From Bifidobacterium mongoliense DSM 21395 (lineage in GTDB: Bacteria; Actinomycetota; Actinomycetes; Actinomycetales; Bifidobacteriaceae): DNA of 64,000 bases. The DNA lies in contig NZ_JGZE01000013.1 in NCBI RefSeq assembly GCF_000741285.1, positions 1 through 64,000 on the forward strand, read 5' to 3'. The notes below the pieces were generated by a model. The model searched no databases, was not told the origin of the DNA, and worked only from the letters and a program-made list of their open reading frames with translations. This document shows, one piece after another, positions 38,548 to 47,969 of this stretch. The number at the start of each line of letters is the position of its first letter. The first letter of the stretch is position 1. The position numbers and the translations under genes are program-made.

Positions 38548-39390
38548 ATGATTTTGCTGCTCATCGTTATTGCCGTCATTTTTCTCATTGGTGCAGGGGC
38601 CAAACAGAATAAAGATAAGGGCGGCAAGACCCGTAAACAGTCCATGGATGATGAAAGGCAGAATCTAATCATTCCGACTGGCGGCATTCCCAGCAGAATG
38701 CTCCCCGTGGGAAGGATAACGGTTGCGGGACCCTATTACCACGATAGAGAAATCACCACCGTCATAGGCAACCGCATGGGCGAGGTCATGCCGGCCGGAC
38801 AGTGGGATCGGACGCTCGAGCTTGATGCGGAAGTCAGAAGGCAGCCGAACAACACCCATGACAGGAATGCAGTTGTAGTGACGATCAACGGTCTCATCGT
38901 TGGGTACATACCGTCTGAAAAAACCAATGAATGGCAGCAATTCTTGCAGCCGTTGGAATCCCGGGGCATGTTTGCCGTTGCGAAAGCGGCAGTATACTTT
39001 AAAAACGATGGGGGCTACCTGTTGATTCTTAAGGCAGACCCCTCTGCACCACCAACCAAAAATACATTCCCGGGTGTCGGAATTCTGGATGCGGACTGGC
39101 TTATAGCCGTCAATGGCGAAGAGAACGCCCAAGAGATACTCGCCAAATACGGTGATGAATCATGGGTATGGGCAACATTGGACACAGGCACCATACCAAA
39201 GGGAAAGTACAAGGATGCACCAACCATCTGGGCGAGTGTTGACGGCGAATCGGTGGGATATATATCGGCGACTCAATCCGAAAGATATTTCATCTACGTC
39301 AAAAGAAGACTCCCCTGCTCATGTTTGGCGCACATCAAACAAGGCCCAAAGAAATTCGAGCTTGAGCTGATGCTTCCCTCACGTAAGTAA
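38548..39390 (+). CDS. Membrane-anchored HIRAN-like protein
   Basis: 280 aa. An N-terminal membrane helix (ILLLIVIAVIFLIGAGA) precedes a HIRAN-like domain: RTLELDAEVRRQPNNTHDRN, AVVVTINGLIVGYIPSEKTN (about 88-140). A second region (185-280) with WVWATLDTGTIPKGKYK and VGYISATQSERYF may be a degenerate copy. HIRAN domains bind DNA ends or join DNA-processing enzymes. As a stand-alone anchored protein in the lysogeny arm it may act in exclusion of incoming DNA; this is inference. Confidence 0.7.
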   Translation: MILLLIVIAVIFLIGAGAKQNKDKGGKTRKQSMDDERQNLIIPTGGIPSRMLPVGRITVAGPYYHDREITTVIGNRMGEVMPAGQWDRTLELDAEVRRQPNNTHDRNAVVVTINGLIVGYIPSEKTNEWQQFLQPLESRGMFAVAKAAVYFKNDGGYLLILKADPSAPPTKNTFPGVGILDADWLIAVNGEENAQEILAKYGDESWVWATLDTGTIPKGKYKDAPTIWASVDGESVGYISATQSERYFIYVKRRLPCSCLAHIKQGPKKFELELMLPSRK

Positions 39391-39477
39391 TAAGCTAGTC
39401 CTCGATCGCAGGTAATACGCGTGAGATCCTACCGCGCTATCATTCAATCAGCATTGTTACTCGAGGAAAGGAATCCC

Positions 39478-39684
39478 ATGTTCTGCAGTCATCGTGAGGT
39501 CATAGTGGCCGGACAGAAGAAGAAGCTCTCCCTTACGAAGGGCATAGTTGGGGGTCTCGTACTCGGGCCGCTCGGAGCCGTCGCTGGTGGCGCCGGTCTC
39601 GGCAAGACCAAAACACAGTTCGTATGTAACAAATGTGGTAAGACCTTCAGCAAACTTCCCCACGGGTCAACCATCGTAGGATGA
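39478..39684 (+). CDS. Small glycine-zipper/zinc-finger protein
   Basis: 68 aa from ATG 39478 (GGAAAGGAATCCC upstream). KGIVGGLVLGPLGAVAGGAG is a glycine-rich hydrophobic segment; FVCNKCGKTFSKLPHGS a CxxC finger, with MFCSH perhaps completing the site. Present in the lysogeny arm. Unknown function. Confidence 0.6.
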   Translation: MFCSHREVIVAGQKKKLSLTKGIVGGLVLGPLGAVAGGAGLGKTKTQFVCNKCGKTFSKLPHGSTIVG

Positions 39685-39737
39685 GACCACCGGCCTCGTT
39701 TCGGCGGGGCTTTTTCATATAAGGGAATCGAGGAATC

Positions 39738-39938
39738 ATGAGGTTTGGAATGCGCACGCCGAGTCTGAAACGCTCGATCAAGGCTCGAACCACGTCGAAG
39801 TGGAAACGTCAGGCAAAGAAGACCATCATCCCCGGATACGGGAAGAAAGGCATGGGCTGGGTCAAGAACCCACGCAAAGCCGCGTACAACAAGGCCTACA
39901 GGAAGACAACGTTCAGCTTCTGGGATCTATTCAAATAA
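39738..39938 (+). CDS. Very basic small phage protein
   Basis: 66 aa, rich in Lys/Arg (LKRSIKARTTSKWKRQAKKT, then GMGWVKNPRKAAYNKAYRKT). ATG follows CGAGGAATC. Similar short basic proteins are common in Gram-positive prophages; it might bind nucleic acid. A weak hairpin with GGGGCTTTTTC lies between it and the gene before (39690-39716). Confidence 0.55.
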   Translation: MRFGMRTPSLKRSIKARTTSKWKRQAKKTIIPGYGKKGMGWVKNPRKAAYNKAYRKTTFSFWDLFK

Positions 39939-40202
39939 CCGGATAGCGACAAGCCGTTGAAAGCCGTGTCTTTGACTGTTGCGGAATTAGATGCGTCGGG
40001 CAAGATTCTGCAAGAAACGTATCCGCAACTTGATAGTGATCTTCAGCCGGGGCAAAGCGCGGATCTCGAATATATCCTCGCCCCTGACGAGATTGCCAAT
40101 ACACAATCGGTAAAAGCGACGAAATTGTCCTGGATGCTTACTCAGGATGGTGATGGGTATCAAAATATCAGCGTAGACGCCCAACCAATAGCGCTGAAAT
40201 GA
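39939..40202 (+). pseudogene. Truncated beta-domain fragment
   Basis: Open from just after TAA at 39936; the only starts are TTG 39957 and similar. It reads LKAVSLTVAELDASGKILQE and ends in AQPIALK, like the end of a secreted FxLYD/Ig-type domain, without signal peptide or N-terminus. Probably a remnant. After it, CCCCGC...GCGGGG (40210-40242) could form a terminator before the integrase. Confidence 0.4.
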
Positions 40203-40321
40203 ATTAATTGACCCCGCCAATCTTTAGGGGGATGCGCGGGGCCTGATGAAACGAGAATCAATGAGACTCGATCGCTTCGCCGTCCATCATAGCAGCGAAG
40301 CAGATGGACAGGAGCAACGGC

Positions 40322-41500
40322 ATGGCCAGCATACTCTCATATGAGACAAGCAAAGGAGTCCGGTACACGGTCCGTTACCGCAAACCCGACCATTCCCTTG
40401 CCAGAAAAAGCGGGTTTAGACGCAAGAGAGACGCCGAGGCATGGGTGGCGGAGCACGTGACCACTGCCATCCCCAAGGGACTCTACGTGGACCCGCGCCG
40501 TGGACGCATCACCATCGGCGAGCTATACATGACCTGGTACACGACGCATGAGCCGCTGTGGAAGCCATCATGGTCGCACAGGGTCTCCATCGTGTGGAAC
40601 ACACATGTGAAAACAGAATGGGAGCAGGTGCCGGTATCCGACGTTGATCCAGACGGGTTAAGACGATGGGTGGCTAGACTGTCATCCAAGCGCAGCGCCA
40701 GCACGACCCTCAAGGCGGTCAACATCATGCGTGGGATCCTCGACGACGCGGTCACTGACCGACGCATACCCTCGAACCCGCTGAACGGAGTTGAAGTCCC
40801 TAAACGTCACAGGAGAAAAATCAGGAGGATTTATCTTACAGCCTCACAGGTCATCGCATTCGCGGACGAATGTGCCAACGCTCAATCCATGGGCCGCGAG
40901 CGCAGGGCGTTGGTGTTGTTGTTGGGGTTTTGTGGGTTGCGTTGGGGTGAGGCTGCGGCGTTGCGTGTAGGGGATGTTGATTTTCGTGCGCATCGTGTGC
41001 GGGTTGCGTCGAGTTTGGTGCGTGTGGGTTCAGGGTATGTGCAGGGGGCTCCGAAGTCGTGGGAGACGCGGTCGGTTCCGTTGCCGCGTGTGGTGGAGTC
41101 GGCGTTGCGTGAGATCTGTGCCGGGCGGGGGAGTGTGGATCGATTGTTTTCTGATGCGTCGGGTGCGCCGATTCGTCCGCAGTCGGTGGGGGACAGGAGT
41201 AATAATCGTACGTGGTGGGTTTCGGCGTTGAAACGGTTGGGATACGCGTGGGATGATATGCCATCACCGCATGATCTAAGGCATACTGCGGCGAGTATCG
41301 CTGTGCATGCCGGGGCGAACGTCAAGGCACTGCAGCGGATGCTTGGTCATGCGAGCGCATCGATGACGTTGGACGTGTATGCAGACCTTTTTGATTCGGA
41401 CCTTGATGATGTGGCCAGGATGGTGGATGCGACAGTGGATGTGGAGACTCACACCGATCGGAGTTTTTCTGTTGGTGTGCCTGCGGAAAATTGTGCCTGA
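40322..41500 (+). CDS. int: Prophage integrase (tyrosine recombinase)
   Basis: 392 aa from ATG 40322 (CAGGAG upstream). N-terminal arm-binding domain: GVRYTVRYRKPDHSLARKSG (AP2-like). Core-binding domain about 65-160. Catalytic residues Arg207 (FCGLRWGEA), Lys245 (GAPKSWETR), His317-x-x-Arg320 (SPHDLRHTAA), His343 (MLGHAS) and Tyr353 (DVYADLF). The stop codon lies inside the first right-arm repeat, next to attR in tRNA-Val. It inserts and, with the excisionase-like protein, removes the prophage. The part coding residues 195-310 is strikingly G+T-rich, which suggests recombination with a gene of other origin. Confidence 0.95.
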   Translation: MASILSYETSKGVRYTVRYRKPDHSLARKSGFRRKRDAEAWVAEHVTTAIPKGLYVDPRRGRITIGELYMTWYTTHEPLWKPSWSHRVSIVWNTHVKTEWEQVPVSDVDPDGLRRWVARLSSKRSASTTLKAVNIMRGILDDAVTDRRIPSNPLNGVEVPKRHRRKIRRIYLTASQVIAFADECANAQSMGRERRALVLLLGFCGLRWGEAAALRVGDVDFRAHRVRVASSLVRVGSGYVQGAPKSWETRSVPLPRVVESALREICAGRGSVDRLFSDASGAPIRPQSVGDRSNNRTWWVSALKRLGYAWDDMPSPHDLRHTAASIAVHAGANVKALQRMLGHASASMTLDVYADLFDSDLDDVARMVDATVDVETHTDRSFSVGVPAENCA

Positions 41501-41513
41501 TTTGTGCCTGATT
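41492..41513 (+). repeat. Putative integrase arm-type sites, right arm
   Basis: Tandem TGTGCCTGATT pair, identical to 2497-2518, overlapping the integrase stop codon and 60 bp from the attR core. Confidence 0.65.
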
Positions 41514-41573
41514 ATGTGTTTCGTGGGTTCACGGAGACAGTGGAAGTGTTGGAATCATTGGGCTGAGGGGTTT

Positions 41574-41597
41574 GTGGGCGATGAGGGGCTCGAACCC
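41574..41597. repeat. attR core
   Basis: Exact 24-bp match to attL; it forms the 3' end of the intact tRNA-Val. Confidence 0.9.
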
Positions 41598-41648
41598 CCG
41601 ACATCCACCGTGTAAAGGTGGCGCTCTAGCCAACTGAGCTAATCGCCC
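41575..41648 (-). tRNA. tRNA-Val (anticodon TAC)
   Basis: Minus-strand reading starts GGGCGATTAGCTCAGTTGG and has anticodon stem CCACC / GGTGG around TTTACAC, giving TAC. The T arm GGGGGTTCGAGCCCC and acceptor ATCGCCC are complete; CCA is not encoded. The prophage uses its 3' end as attB, and integration leaves the tRNA whole. Confidence 0.95.
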
Positions 41649-41919
41649 GCACCGCATCAGTGTAGCCCATCGCAGGACCGCGACGCACGCAGTGGCGCCG
41701 ATCGGCGAGGGGAGGTGTACGGGTTTGGGCGAGAATCGGCATGCATATGTCCGTGGGGCGCAGGAGGGGACGGAACAGGGCAAAGTGTGGGCGTCGGCAG
41801 GAACGAAACAGGGCCGCGCCGGTCTTCACCCACGGAACGCGCATCGCTGCGTGGGCCCCAGCGTCTGAGTAATCGCGTACAGTGAGGGTCGATATATTGT
41901 GTTGAGGAGGTCAGGTTCC

Positions 41920-42636
41920 ATGGCTCATAAACCCGAAGACGAGCGGGATGCGTTCGGCATAGCACGTGTCGGCAAGCGCAAGTGGGGATACGACGTCGCT
42001 CAGGTGGACGCTTTTCTCGAACGGGCGCATTCCCTGTACGAGGGTGAGGGTGCGCAACTGACATCCAAGGACATCCAGGGTGCGTCTTTCGATATGCGGC
42101 GTGGTGGCTATGAATACAAGCAGGTCGATGCCGCGCTTGACCGCCTGGAACGGGCCGTGGTCGACAAAAAGACCGCATGGGAGATCTCGCAGGGCGGTCG
42201 GGTCGCTTCGCGAGCCAAGATCGAGGCGTTGTTCGCCCAGGTGGCCGAGCATGCGCAGCGATCCATGGGCGAACGGTTCGCACCCGGCAAAGCCAAGATG
42301 CCGTCGTATGACCGTGCTCAGGTCGACGCCGCCGTCGACCGCATCGTGGCCCATGTGTCGTCCGAGCTGCAAGCCATGGACACCGCATATGAGGAGCCTC
42401 AGCATCATGACACCGATGACCAGGGCGTGAGTGCCGCCTCTGTGTCGCACGAGGTCTTCACTCAACGCAAGGGCAAGAAGGGTTACGACGAGCGCCAGGT
42501 CGATTACTACCTCAGCGTATGTACGCATCTGCTTACGAGGCTCGAATCCTTCGCGCGGGTCTCGGGATACGACGAGTCCGCCGTTTCGTCTGCGTTGGCA
42601 CGGGCCACAGGTGCCGGTGCTGGTGGCGGCGCGTGA
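41920..42636 (+). CDS. DivIVA-like domain repeat protein
   Basis: 238 aa from ATG 41920 (GAGGAGG upstream). Three DivIVA-type units appear: RKWGYDVAQVDAFLERAHSL, RRGGYEYKQVDAALDRLERA and KKGYDERQVDYYLSVCTHLL, with a fourth-like SYDRAQVDAAVDRIVAHVSS. Host DivIVA relatives organise septum or pole growth. The start of the next gene overlaps its stop (GTGA). Confidence 0.8.
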   Translation: MAHKPEDERDAFGIARVGKRKWGYDVAQVDAFLERAHSLYEGEGAQLTSKDIQGASFDMRRGGYEYKQVDAALDRLERAVVDKKTAWEISQGGRVASRAKIEALFAQVAEHAQRSMGERFAPGKAKMPSYDRAQVDAAVDRIVAHVSSELQAMDTAYEEPQHHDTDDQGVSAASVSHEVFTQRKGKKGYDERQVDYYLSVCTHLLTRLESFARVSGYDESAVSSALARATGAGAGGGA

Positions 42637-44336
42637 CCCCTGCGCTCGCCGGGGTGGTGCTCGCCGCGGTGTCGACGGCGGTCCGGCTGATCCATGCCGT
42701 GCCCTCACCCGACCAGATCACCCAGAACTACGATTCCGTGTTCCACGACAACATCGTCGCGCGCATCATCGTCACCGGGCAGGCCTCGTCGCTGCATGCC
42801 CTGCCCCCGATCCGCGACGTCTACCCGATCGCCTTCCAACAGTTCGCCGCACTCGGTGCGCTCGCCGTACGCGGCACGACCGCCGCGGCCGCGATCACCA
42901 GCGCCTGGCTGGTCTTTGCGGCGCTGTTGTGGCCCACCGCCGTGCTGTTCCTCGTGCGTCGCATCTGCGGGGCCCATGCGATCACCGACTTCCTCGCCCC
43001 TCTACTGGCTGCGGTATGCGCCGCAGGGCCCTTCCTGCTCCTTGATTGGGGCACGTTGTACTCCATGTTCGCCGGCAATGTGGTGCTGCCCGTATCCCTC
43101 GGCCTCGTGTGGACGTGGTGCGCCAGCGGTTGGAAGCGCGGTGTGCGCGACGCGGGGCTGGGCTTGGTTTGGATCGCCGTGGCCGTGCTGGCCGTCTCCC
43201 TATGCCACTTCCGTGTCATGATGACCGGGCTGCTGCTCGCCCTGCCCGTGCTAGTCGTGTGGGTGTTCGATGTGCTGCGCGCCGTGCGCCGGTCGTCGAA
43301 GGCCCTGTTCCATGCGCTGATCGTCGGGGGCGCGCTGGTTATCGCTGCGGTGCTCGCGCTCGGCGTTCGGGTCTTCGTGCTGATGTATCTGCGTGGTGTG
43401 GATCGGCCCATCGCCGCCCACCTCAATGGCGGGCCGGCGCAACCCACGGAGCATATTCCCTCGGCGATCATGCGGTTCCTGCTCGGCCGCCCGATCGACT
43501 CCTCCAACACGCCTTTGGCCGTCTTCTGGCCTGTCGCGGTGCTGATCGTCGGGGCGCTGATCGTGGCTCTGGTGGTGCACAGCCGCGAGTCGTTGATGCT
43601 GGTCGCATCGTTCGTGCTGCTCGGCGTCATCTTCGTCAGCAGCGCCGGTACGCATGCCGACTGGGCGAAGGTCCTCACCGCGCTGTGGTACAAGGATCAG
43701 CGGCGGCCCTTCGCCGCCTGGCCCATCGTCGCCGCCGCCCTCATCTGCTGGGCGGTCGGCCATCTCGTGACCACATACGGTGCCCGGTGCGTCGCCCGAC
43801 GGCCGTGGACGCGGTCCATCGTCGCCGTGCTCGTCGTGGCGTTCGCCCTGATGGCCTGCGCGATCAACCCCCAGCTGGACGGCATGGGTCGTGCGGTGGG
43901 GCGCACATATGGGTTCGCGGCCGGCGACGCCGATTCCCCCATGCTTTCGCGTGACGAATACCTCATGCTCAAACGCATGAGCGCGCTGGTGCCCGAAGGC
44001 GAGCGGGTGGTGTCGGATCCGTGGAACGGCAGTGGATTCCTGCTCGCCGTGGGTTGGCGTACGCCGTTCTACCCGCATCTGAGCATGATGTGGGACCATG
44101 ATCACGACTACCTGGCCCGCAATCTGCATGCCATCGACACCGACCCCGAAGTGTGCGCGATCATCCAACGCAACGACTTGCGCTGGTATCTCGACATGGG
44201 CGGGTCCTTCGCCCCCCACGACCCCCAGCACGTCATGTTCGACGGTATGCGCCCGGTGCCCGGGGCCATGGAACCCGTCGCCCGCCAGGGGAGGGCCGTG
44301 CTCTACCGCATCGTCGCGTGTGGGATGCCGCGCTAG
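42633..44336 (+). CDS. Polytopic membrane protein (DUF6541-like)
   Basis: 567 aa from GTG 42633, coupled to the DivIVA-like gene. About 10-12 hydrophobic helices; the N-terminal loop has SPDQITQNYDSVFHDNIVAR and the C-terminal soluble part VPEGERVVSDPWNGSGFLLA. The layout is that of GT-C-like or DUF6541 proteins linked to cell-surface glycan export. It converges with the GT2 gene (4-nt overlap of ends). Confidence 0.75.
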   Translation: MTPALAGVVLAAVSTAVRLIHAVPSPDQITQNYDSVFHDNIVARIIVTGQASSLHALPPIRDVYPIAFQQFAALGALAVRGTTAAAAITSAWLVFAALLWPTAVLFLVRRICGAHAITDFLAPLLAAVCAAGPFLLLDWGTLYSMFAGNVVLPVSLGLVWTWCASGWKRGVRDAGLGLVWIAVAVLAVSLCHFRVMMTGLLLALPVLVVWVFDVLRAVRRSSKALFHALIVGGALVIAAVLALGVRVFVLMYLRGVDRPIAAHLNGGPAQPTEHIPSAIMRFLLGRPIDSSNTPLAVFWPVAVLIVGALIVALVVHSRESLMLVASFVLLGVIFVSSAGTHADWAKVLTALWYKDQRRPFAAWPIVAAALICWAVGHLVTTYGARCVARRPWTRSIVAVLVVAFALMACAINPQLDGMGRAVGRTYGFAAGDADSPMLSRDEYLMLKRMSALVPEGERVVSDPWNGSGFLLAVGWRTPFYPHLSMMWDHDHDYLARNLHAIDTDPEVCAIIQRNDLRWYLDMGGSFAPHDPQHVMFDGMRPVPGAMEPVARQGRAVLYRIVACGMPR

Positions 44337-45304
44337 CGTTCGACGGCACTCGGTTCAACGGTTCTGATGGCCGCGACGACCTCCGGATTGCCCGCCAGCA
44401 GCACGGCGTTGCTCCGTGGGTTCGTGCCGAGGCCTTCCCGCAGGCCGCGCCCAAGGCAGGAGAACGTCAGTTTTCGGTCGTGCGAGCGCATGATGGTCAG
44501 CGCCCATCGGCGCAGGGTCTTGAGCAGCAGTTCGGCGTATTCCGCCGGCGTGAAATTGCCGCCCGAGTGGCGCAGCACCCAGCATTTGTTGCGCACTTCG
44601 TAGAAGAACCGTGGGCCCGGGTCGGCGTCGCTTGAGCCGAACACCTTGGTCTTGTGCACCACTTCGCTGTCGGGCACGTAATAGCCCGTGGCCCGCCTCA
44701 GCAGCCGGGTGGTGAACTCGTAGTCGTCGTTCCACAGGAAGAAGGCGCTGCGCGGCAGGGCGTGCGCGGCGCGTATCGCGCGGGCGCTGAGCAGGCAGGA
44801 GACGAACGACAGGGATCGCACCTGATAGGCGCCGGCAGAACGGACAAGGTGCCGCCCGCCCAGCGCCAGCCAGGTCCGCTCTCGCGGCTTGTTCATGAGG
44901 TGTTCTCGGCCATCGGTCCACACGGCCTTTGATCCCAGGGCCGCCGGCCAGACGGCGTTGCGCTCGCGCGCCTCCTCGCCGGCTTCGAGCAGTCGCTCCA
45001 GGGCGGTGGGGGTGGGCACGGTGTCGTCGTCCATGAGCCATACGTGCGTCGTGTCGTTCGACCCTAGGGCCAGGGCGATGCCTGCGCAGAACCCGCCGGC
45101 GCCGCCCACGTTATGGTCCAGCACGGTGATCTCGGGCTTGAGTGGATGTGCGCGGGCGACCGCCACCGCGCCGTCGGTGCTCGCGTTGTCGATGAGGATG
45201 ACGCGGTCTGGGCGGCGCGTCTGCGTGTACAGCCCGTCCAGGCATTCACGCAGCAGGCCGGCACGGTTGTAGGACACGACCACGGCGGTGACGGAGATCA
45301 GCAT
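44333..45304 (-). CDS. Family 2 glycosyltransferase
   Basis: 323 aa from ATG 45304. GT-A signatures: TAVVVSYNRAGLLRECLDGL, LIDNASTDG, HVWLMDDDTVPTP (DxD metal site) and FLWNDDYEFTTRLLRRATG (acceptor/base region). It resembles rhamnosyl- or galactofuranosyl-transferases of the GlfT type. It probably adds sugars to surface polysaccharide, in line with RmlB and the LTA-like gene nearby. Confidence 0.88.
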   Translation of the reverse strand: MLISVTAVVVSYNRAGLLRECLDGLYTQTRRPDRVILIDNASTDGAVAVARAHPLKPEITVLDHNVGGAGGFCAGIALALGSNDTTHVWLMDDDTVPTPTALERLLEAGEEARERNAVWPAALGSKAVWTDGREHLMNKPRERTWLALGGRHLVRSAGAYQVRSLSFVSCLLSARAIRAAHALPRSAFFLWNDDYEFTTRLLRRATGYYVPDSEVVHKTKVFGSSDADPGPRFFYEVRNKCWVLRHSGGNFTPAEYAELLLKTLRRWALTIMRSHDRKLTFSCLGRGLREGLGTNPRSNAVLLAGNPEVVAAIRTVEPSAVER

Positions 45305-45389
45305 GGTTCCCAGTATAAGTGCCGGCATCGGTGTGCGCCGGACAGGGCACTGCTGCGTCGCTCCATCGTGCGACAGTGTGCGATTTCCC

Positions 45390-47854
45390 TCATCGGGCCG
45401 TGAGGAACGAGGTGTCCTTGAGGTAGTGCTTGCCCACGCTCAGGTCGTACTGGATGAGCCGGTAGTCGCGCAGCATGCGTTGGGCCTCCGGGGTGAGGTC
45501 CTTCGGCGCCACCTGTTCTCCCGCGGCGTTGAGATACACGGGTTTGCCGTCACTGTGGCCGCTCGCGGCGGGGATCGACATGGCGGGGATCTGCGCATGC
45601 ATGGCGGTGAGGAAAGCCAGGTACGGCGAGACCTTGGCGTTCATGTGCTGCGCGGCCTGGGCCATGAAGTAGTTCGACGAGGTGTACCGGGCAGCGTCGT
45701 CCGGCAGTTTGGCAGTGTGCGAAGGCGAAGCGGCGTTCGACCAGATGAAGTAATCCGATTCATGCAGGCCGAGCACGTTGTCCGGATTCGCATATGCCGT
45801 CGGGTAGATGCCCGGCAGGTGATCGCCGTAGAAGATCACCGTGACCGGATGGTCGACCTGGTCGAGTTGCGTGAGCAGTTCGGCGGTGGCGTCATCGGTG
45901 TGCTGCACACCCTTCGCGTACGTCTGCACATCCGCATGTTCGGCATCCGTGAGGGCTTGCGAGGTGTCGGCCTGCTTGAACTGATTGTTGTCGTACCAAT
46001 CGTTGTAGGGCATGTGGTTCTGCATGGTGACGACTTGCTGGAACTGGCTGGGGTCACTGCCGTGGTTGAGACGCGAGAGGACCTGCTGGTACGTGCATTG
46101 GTCGGAGACATACCACGCGCGGTCAATCGGTGAGCAGCCGGTGATCTTGTGCTCGCCGTTTAACGTCCAGAACTGCGAGAAGCCGAACTTCTTGTAGTTC
46201 CGGGCACGGAAATACATATTGTCCATGAAGGTGTGCGTGGCCTGCGATGCCGTGTCGCCGTGCTTGGCGTTCCACATCTGGTTGAAGGTTGCCACCCAGC
46301 GTTCCTGCGGCACGAGCTGCTGGTAGGCGATGGTCAGCGATGGGTTGTAATTGGCCATCGCCAGACCGGTGAGCGCCTGGTACTCCATATTGGCCGTGCC
46401 GCCGCCGTAGCCGGTGGAGAGCATGTAGCCCGAGGTGGTGGCGCCCTTGATGGCGCGGATTTTGGGCATCGGGTCCTCGCTGAACGATACGCCGGGCACC
46501 CGTGTGGGATCCGAGAATGATTCGGAGAGGATGAGGATGACGGTGCTGTCGGTGAGGTTGCCGGATCGAGTGGCGTTGACGGTGTCGGCTTCGTGCGCAT
46601 AGCGCTGCGCAATCTGCGCCATGGCCTTTTGGTCGTAGCCTTCGGGCTTGTCCATCGCATTGGTGTGGGCCAGCCGAAGGAACGTCATGGCCGGGCCATT
46701 GGTGGCGGCATCTCCCCAGCCATCCCAGAGATGGGGCTCGTCTCCGAAGGATGCGGCCATGCGTGCCGACCAAGAGTCAGGTGAACTTAAGTTCCACGTG
46801 AAAGAGAACAAGAAGACGATGGTGCTGAGCACGGCGGTCAGACGGGTCAGGTTGCCGGCGATATGCTTCGGACCGGCGAAGGCTTGCGCCAGTAAGTGGG
46901 GATGAACGCCTGACGGGCATCAAGGAACTGCAGGGCGATGCAGGCCGCCAGGAACACGGCGAGCCAGGCGATGGCAGTGCGGACCTGTTGTAATCCGTCC
47001 TGGGGGATGAAGGTGAGAATGTCGCCGGTGTTGCCGCCTGTGAGAAAGTTGAGATCTGCAGAGAGTATTGGTTCTTTGCGTATTTGGATCTTGAATTTGC
47101 TTGCCACCGCGTATATGGCCATCACGATGCCGTATACCGCGGTTGCCACCCAGAAGCGGTTGATGAGGGCAATCACTGCTGCGTAGACAATCGCCAGAAT
47201 CAGCAGATTGAGCAGGAACTGGTAACGGTGGGTGAGCCAGGTCTGTGTTACGAATACAGTGAGTTGCCCCCGAATGCTTTGTGCGGCACGTGTCGCCTCA
47301 TCCACCTGGGCGTCGGGCGCGTAACTTGGTTCGACGTACACGCTGCTTTGAATCGCCAGGGTGGCGGCGAGGGTCATGAGCACGAAGACGACGAGGTACA
47401 GCACATAGGAGTAGCGGGGCCGACGGGACCACACGGCACTGATGCCGGAGGCGGCGTGCATGCTCCACGCCCGCAGCGTGGCCAGCAATGGTGCGGCGGA
47501 CGGCGGGATGATCGCGGGCATGCCGTCGTCGCCGGTGCCGACCGGGAGGGCCGTCCCATCGATGGTGTCGGATTCCGTCGGTGCCAGGCCTTGCGACCTG
47601 CCGTCGACGATATGCCGAGTCGATGAGACCCTGCGATGCACGATGCGTCTGCCGGCTTGTGCGTGGCGGATGCGCCGATGGGAGGTCGGAGTTGGTGTCG
47701 GTGCAGGTGAGGGGGTGGTGGTGTCGCCATCGAAAGCGTCATCAGTGTCTGCCGGCGTGATGCCCCCCGGAACGGGTGTCATATGGTGGGGTGGACGGTG
47801 ATAATGGCGCATCATAGTGCCGCGTGGCTTCCTTGGTAGGTCTTCGGTGATCAA
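45390..47854 (-). pseudogene. LTA synthase-like phosphoglycerol transferase, split by frameshift
   Basis: The upstream part (47854 to about 46885) has a Pro/Thr-rich cytoplasmic lead and membrane helices (YSYVLYLVVFVLMTLAATLA, and more), ending RQAFIPTYWRK. The downstream frame carries on as AFAGPKHIAGNLTRLTAVLS, then the sulfatase-fold domain (ILILSESFSDPTRVPG, MLSTGYGGGTANMEYQALTG, VTVIFYGDHLPGIYP). One missing G at about 46885 in CGCAAGCCTTCG explains the break. Intact relatives polymerise glycerol phosphate outside the membrane to build lipoteichoic acid. The lesion, if real, would change the cell surface. Confidence 0.82.
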
Positions 47855-47969
47855 TACCCCACTACCTTAGGGACATGCGGCGACGCCGACCATGATGGCC
47901 TTGCCGCATGTCTCGCCGATGCGGTTGCGTCGGCGACGCGGGGGAGATGCCCGGATCGGACCGCTCCGA

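Larger units (their letters stand above)
2356..41597. mobile_element. Integrated siphovirus-type prophage (about 39.2 kb)
   Basis: A 24-bp direct repeat, the T-arm/acceptor part of tRNA-Val, bounds the element at 2356-2379 and 41574-41597. Between the copies lie a tyrosine integrase, repressor, early replication genes, terminase, portal, capsid, tape measure, receptor-binding protein, holin and endolysin in normal siphophage order. Several genes look frameshifted (holin, distal tail protein, an early gene), so inducibility is uncertain. Confidence 0.95.

Noticed and set aside
40851-41325. Long minus-strand frames opposite the integrase gene
   Set aside because: They give Pro/His/Thr-rich protein without motifs and come from the G+T bias of the coding strand.
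42533-44231. Frames antisense to the DUF6541-like membrane protein
   Set aside because: Compositional shadows rich in Arg/His with no conserved pattern.
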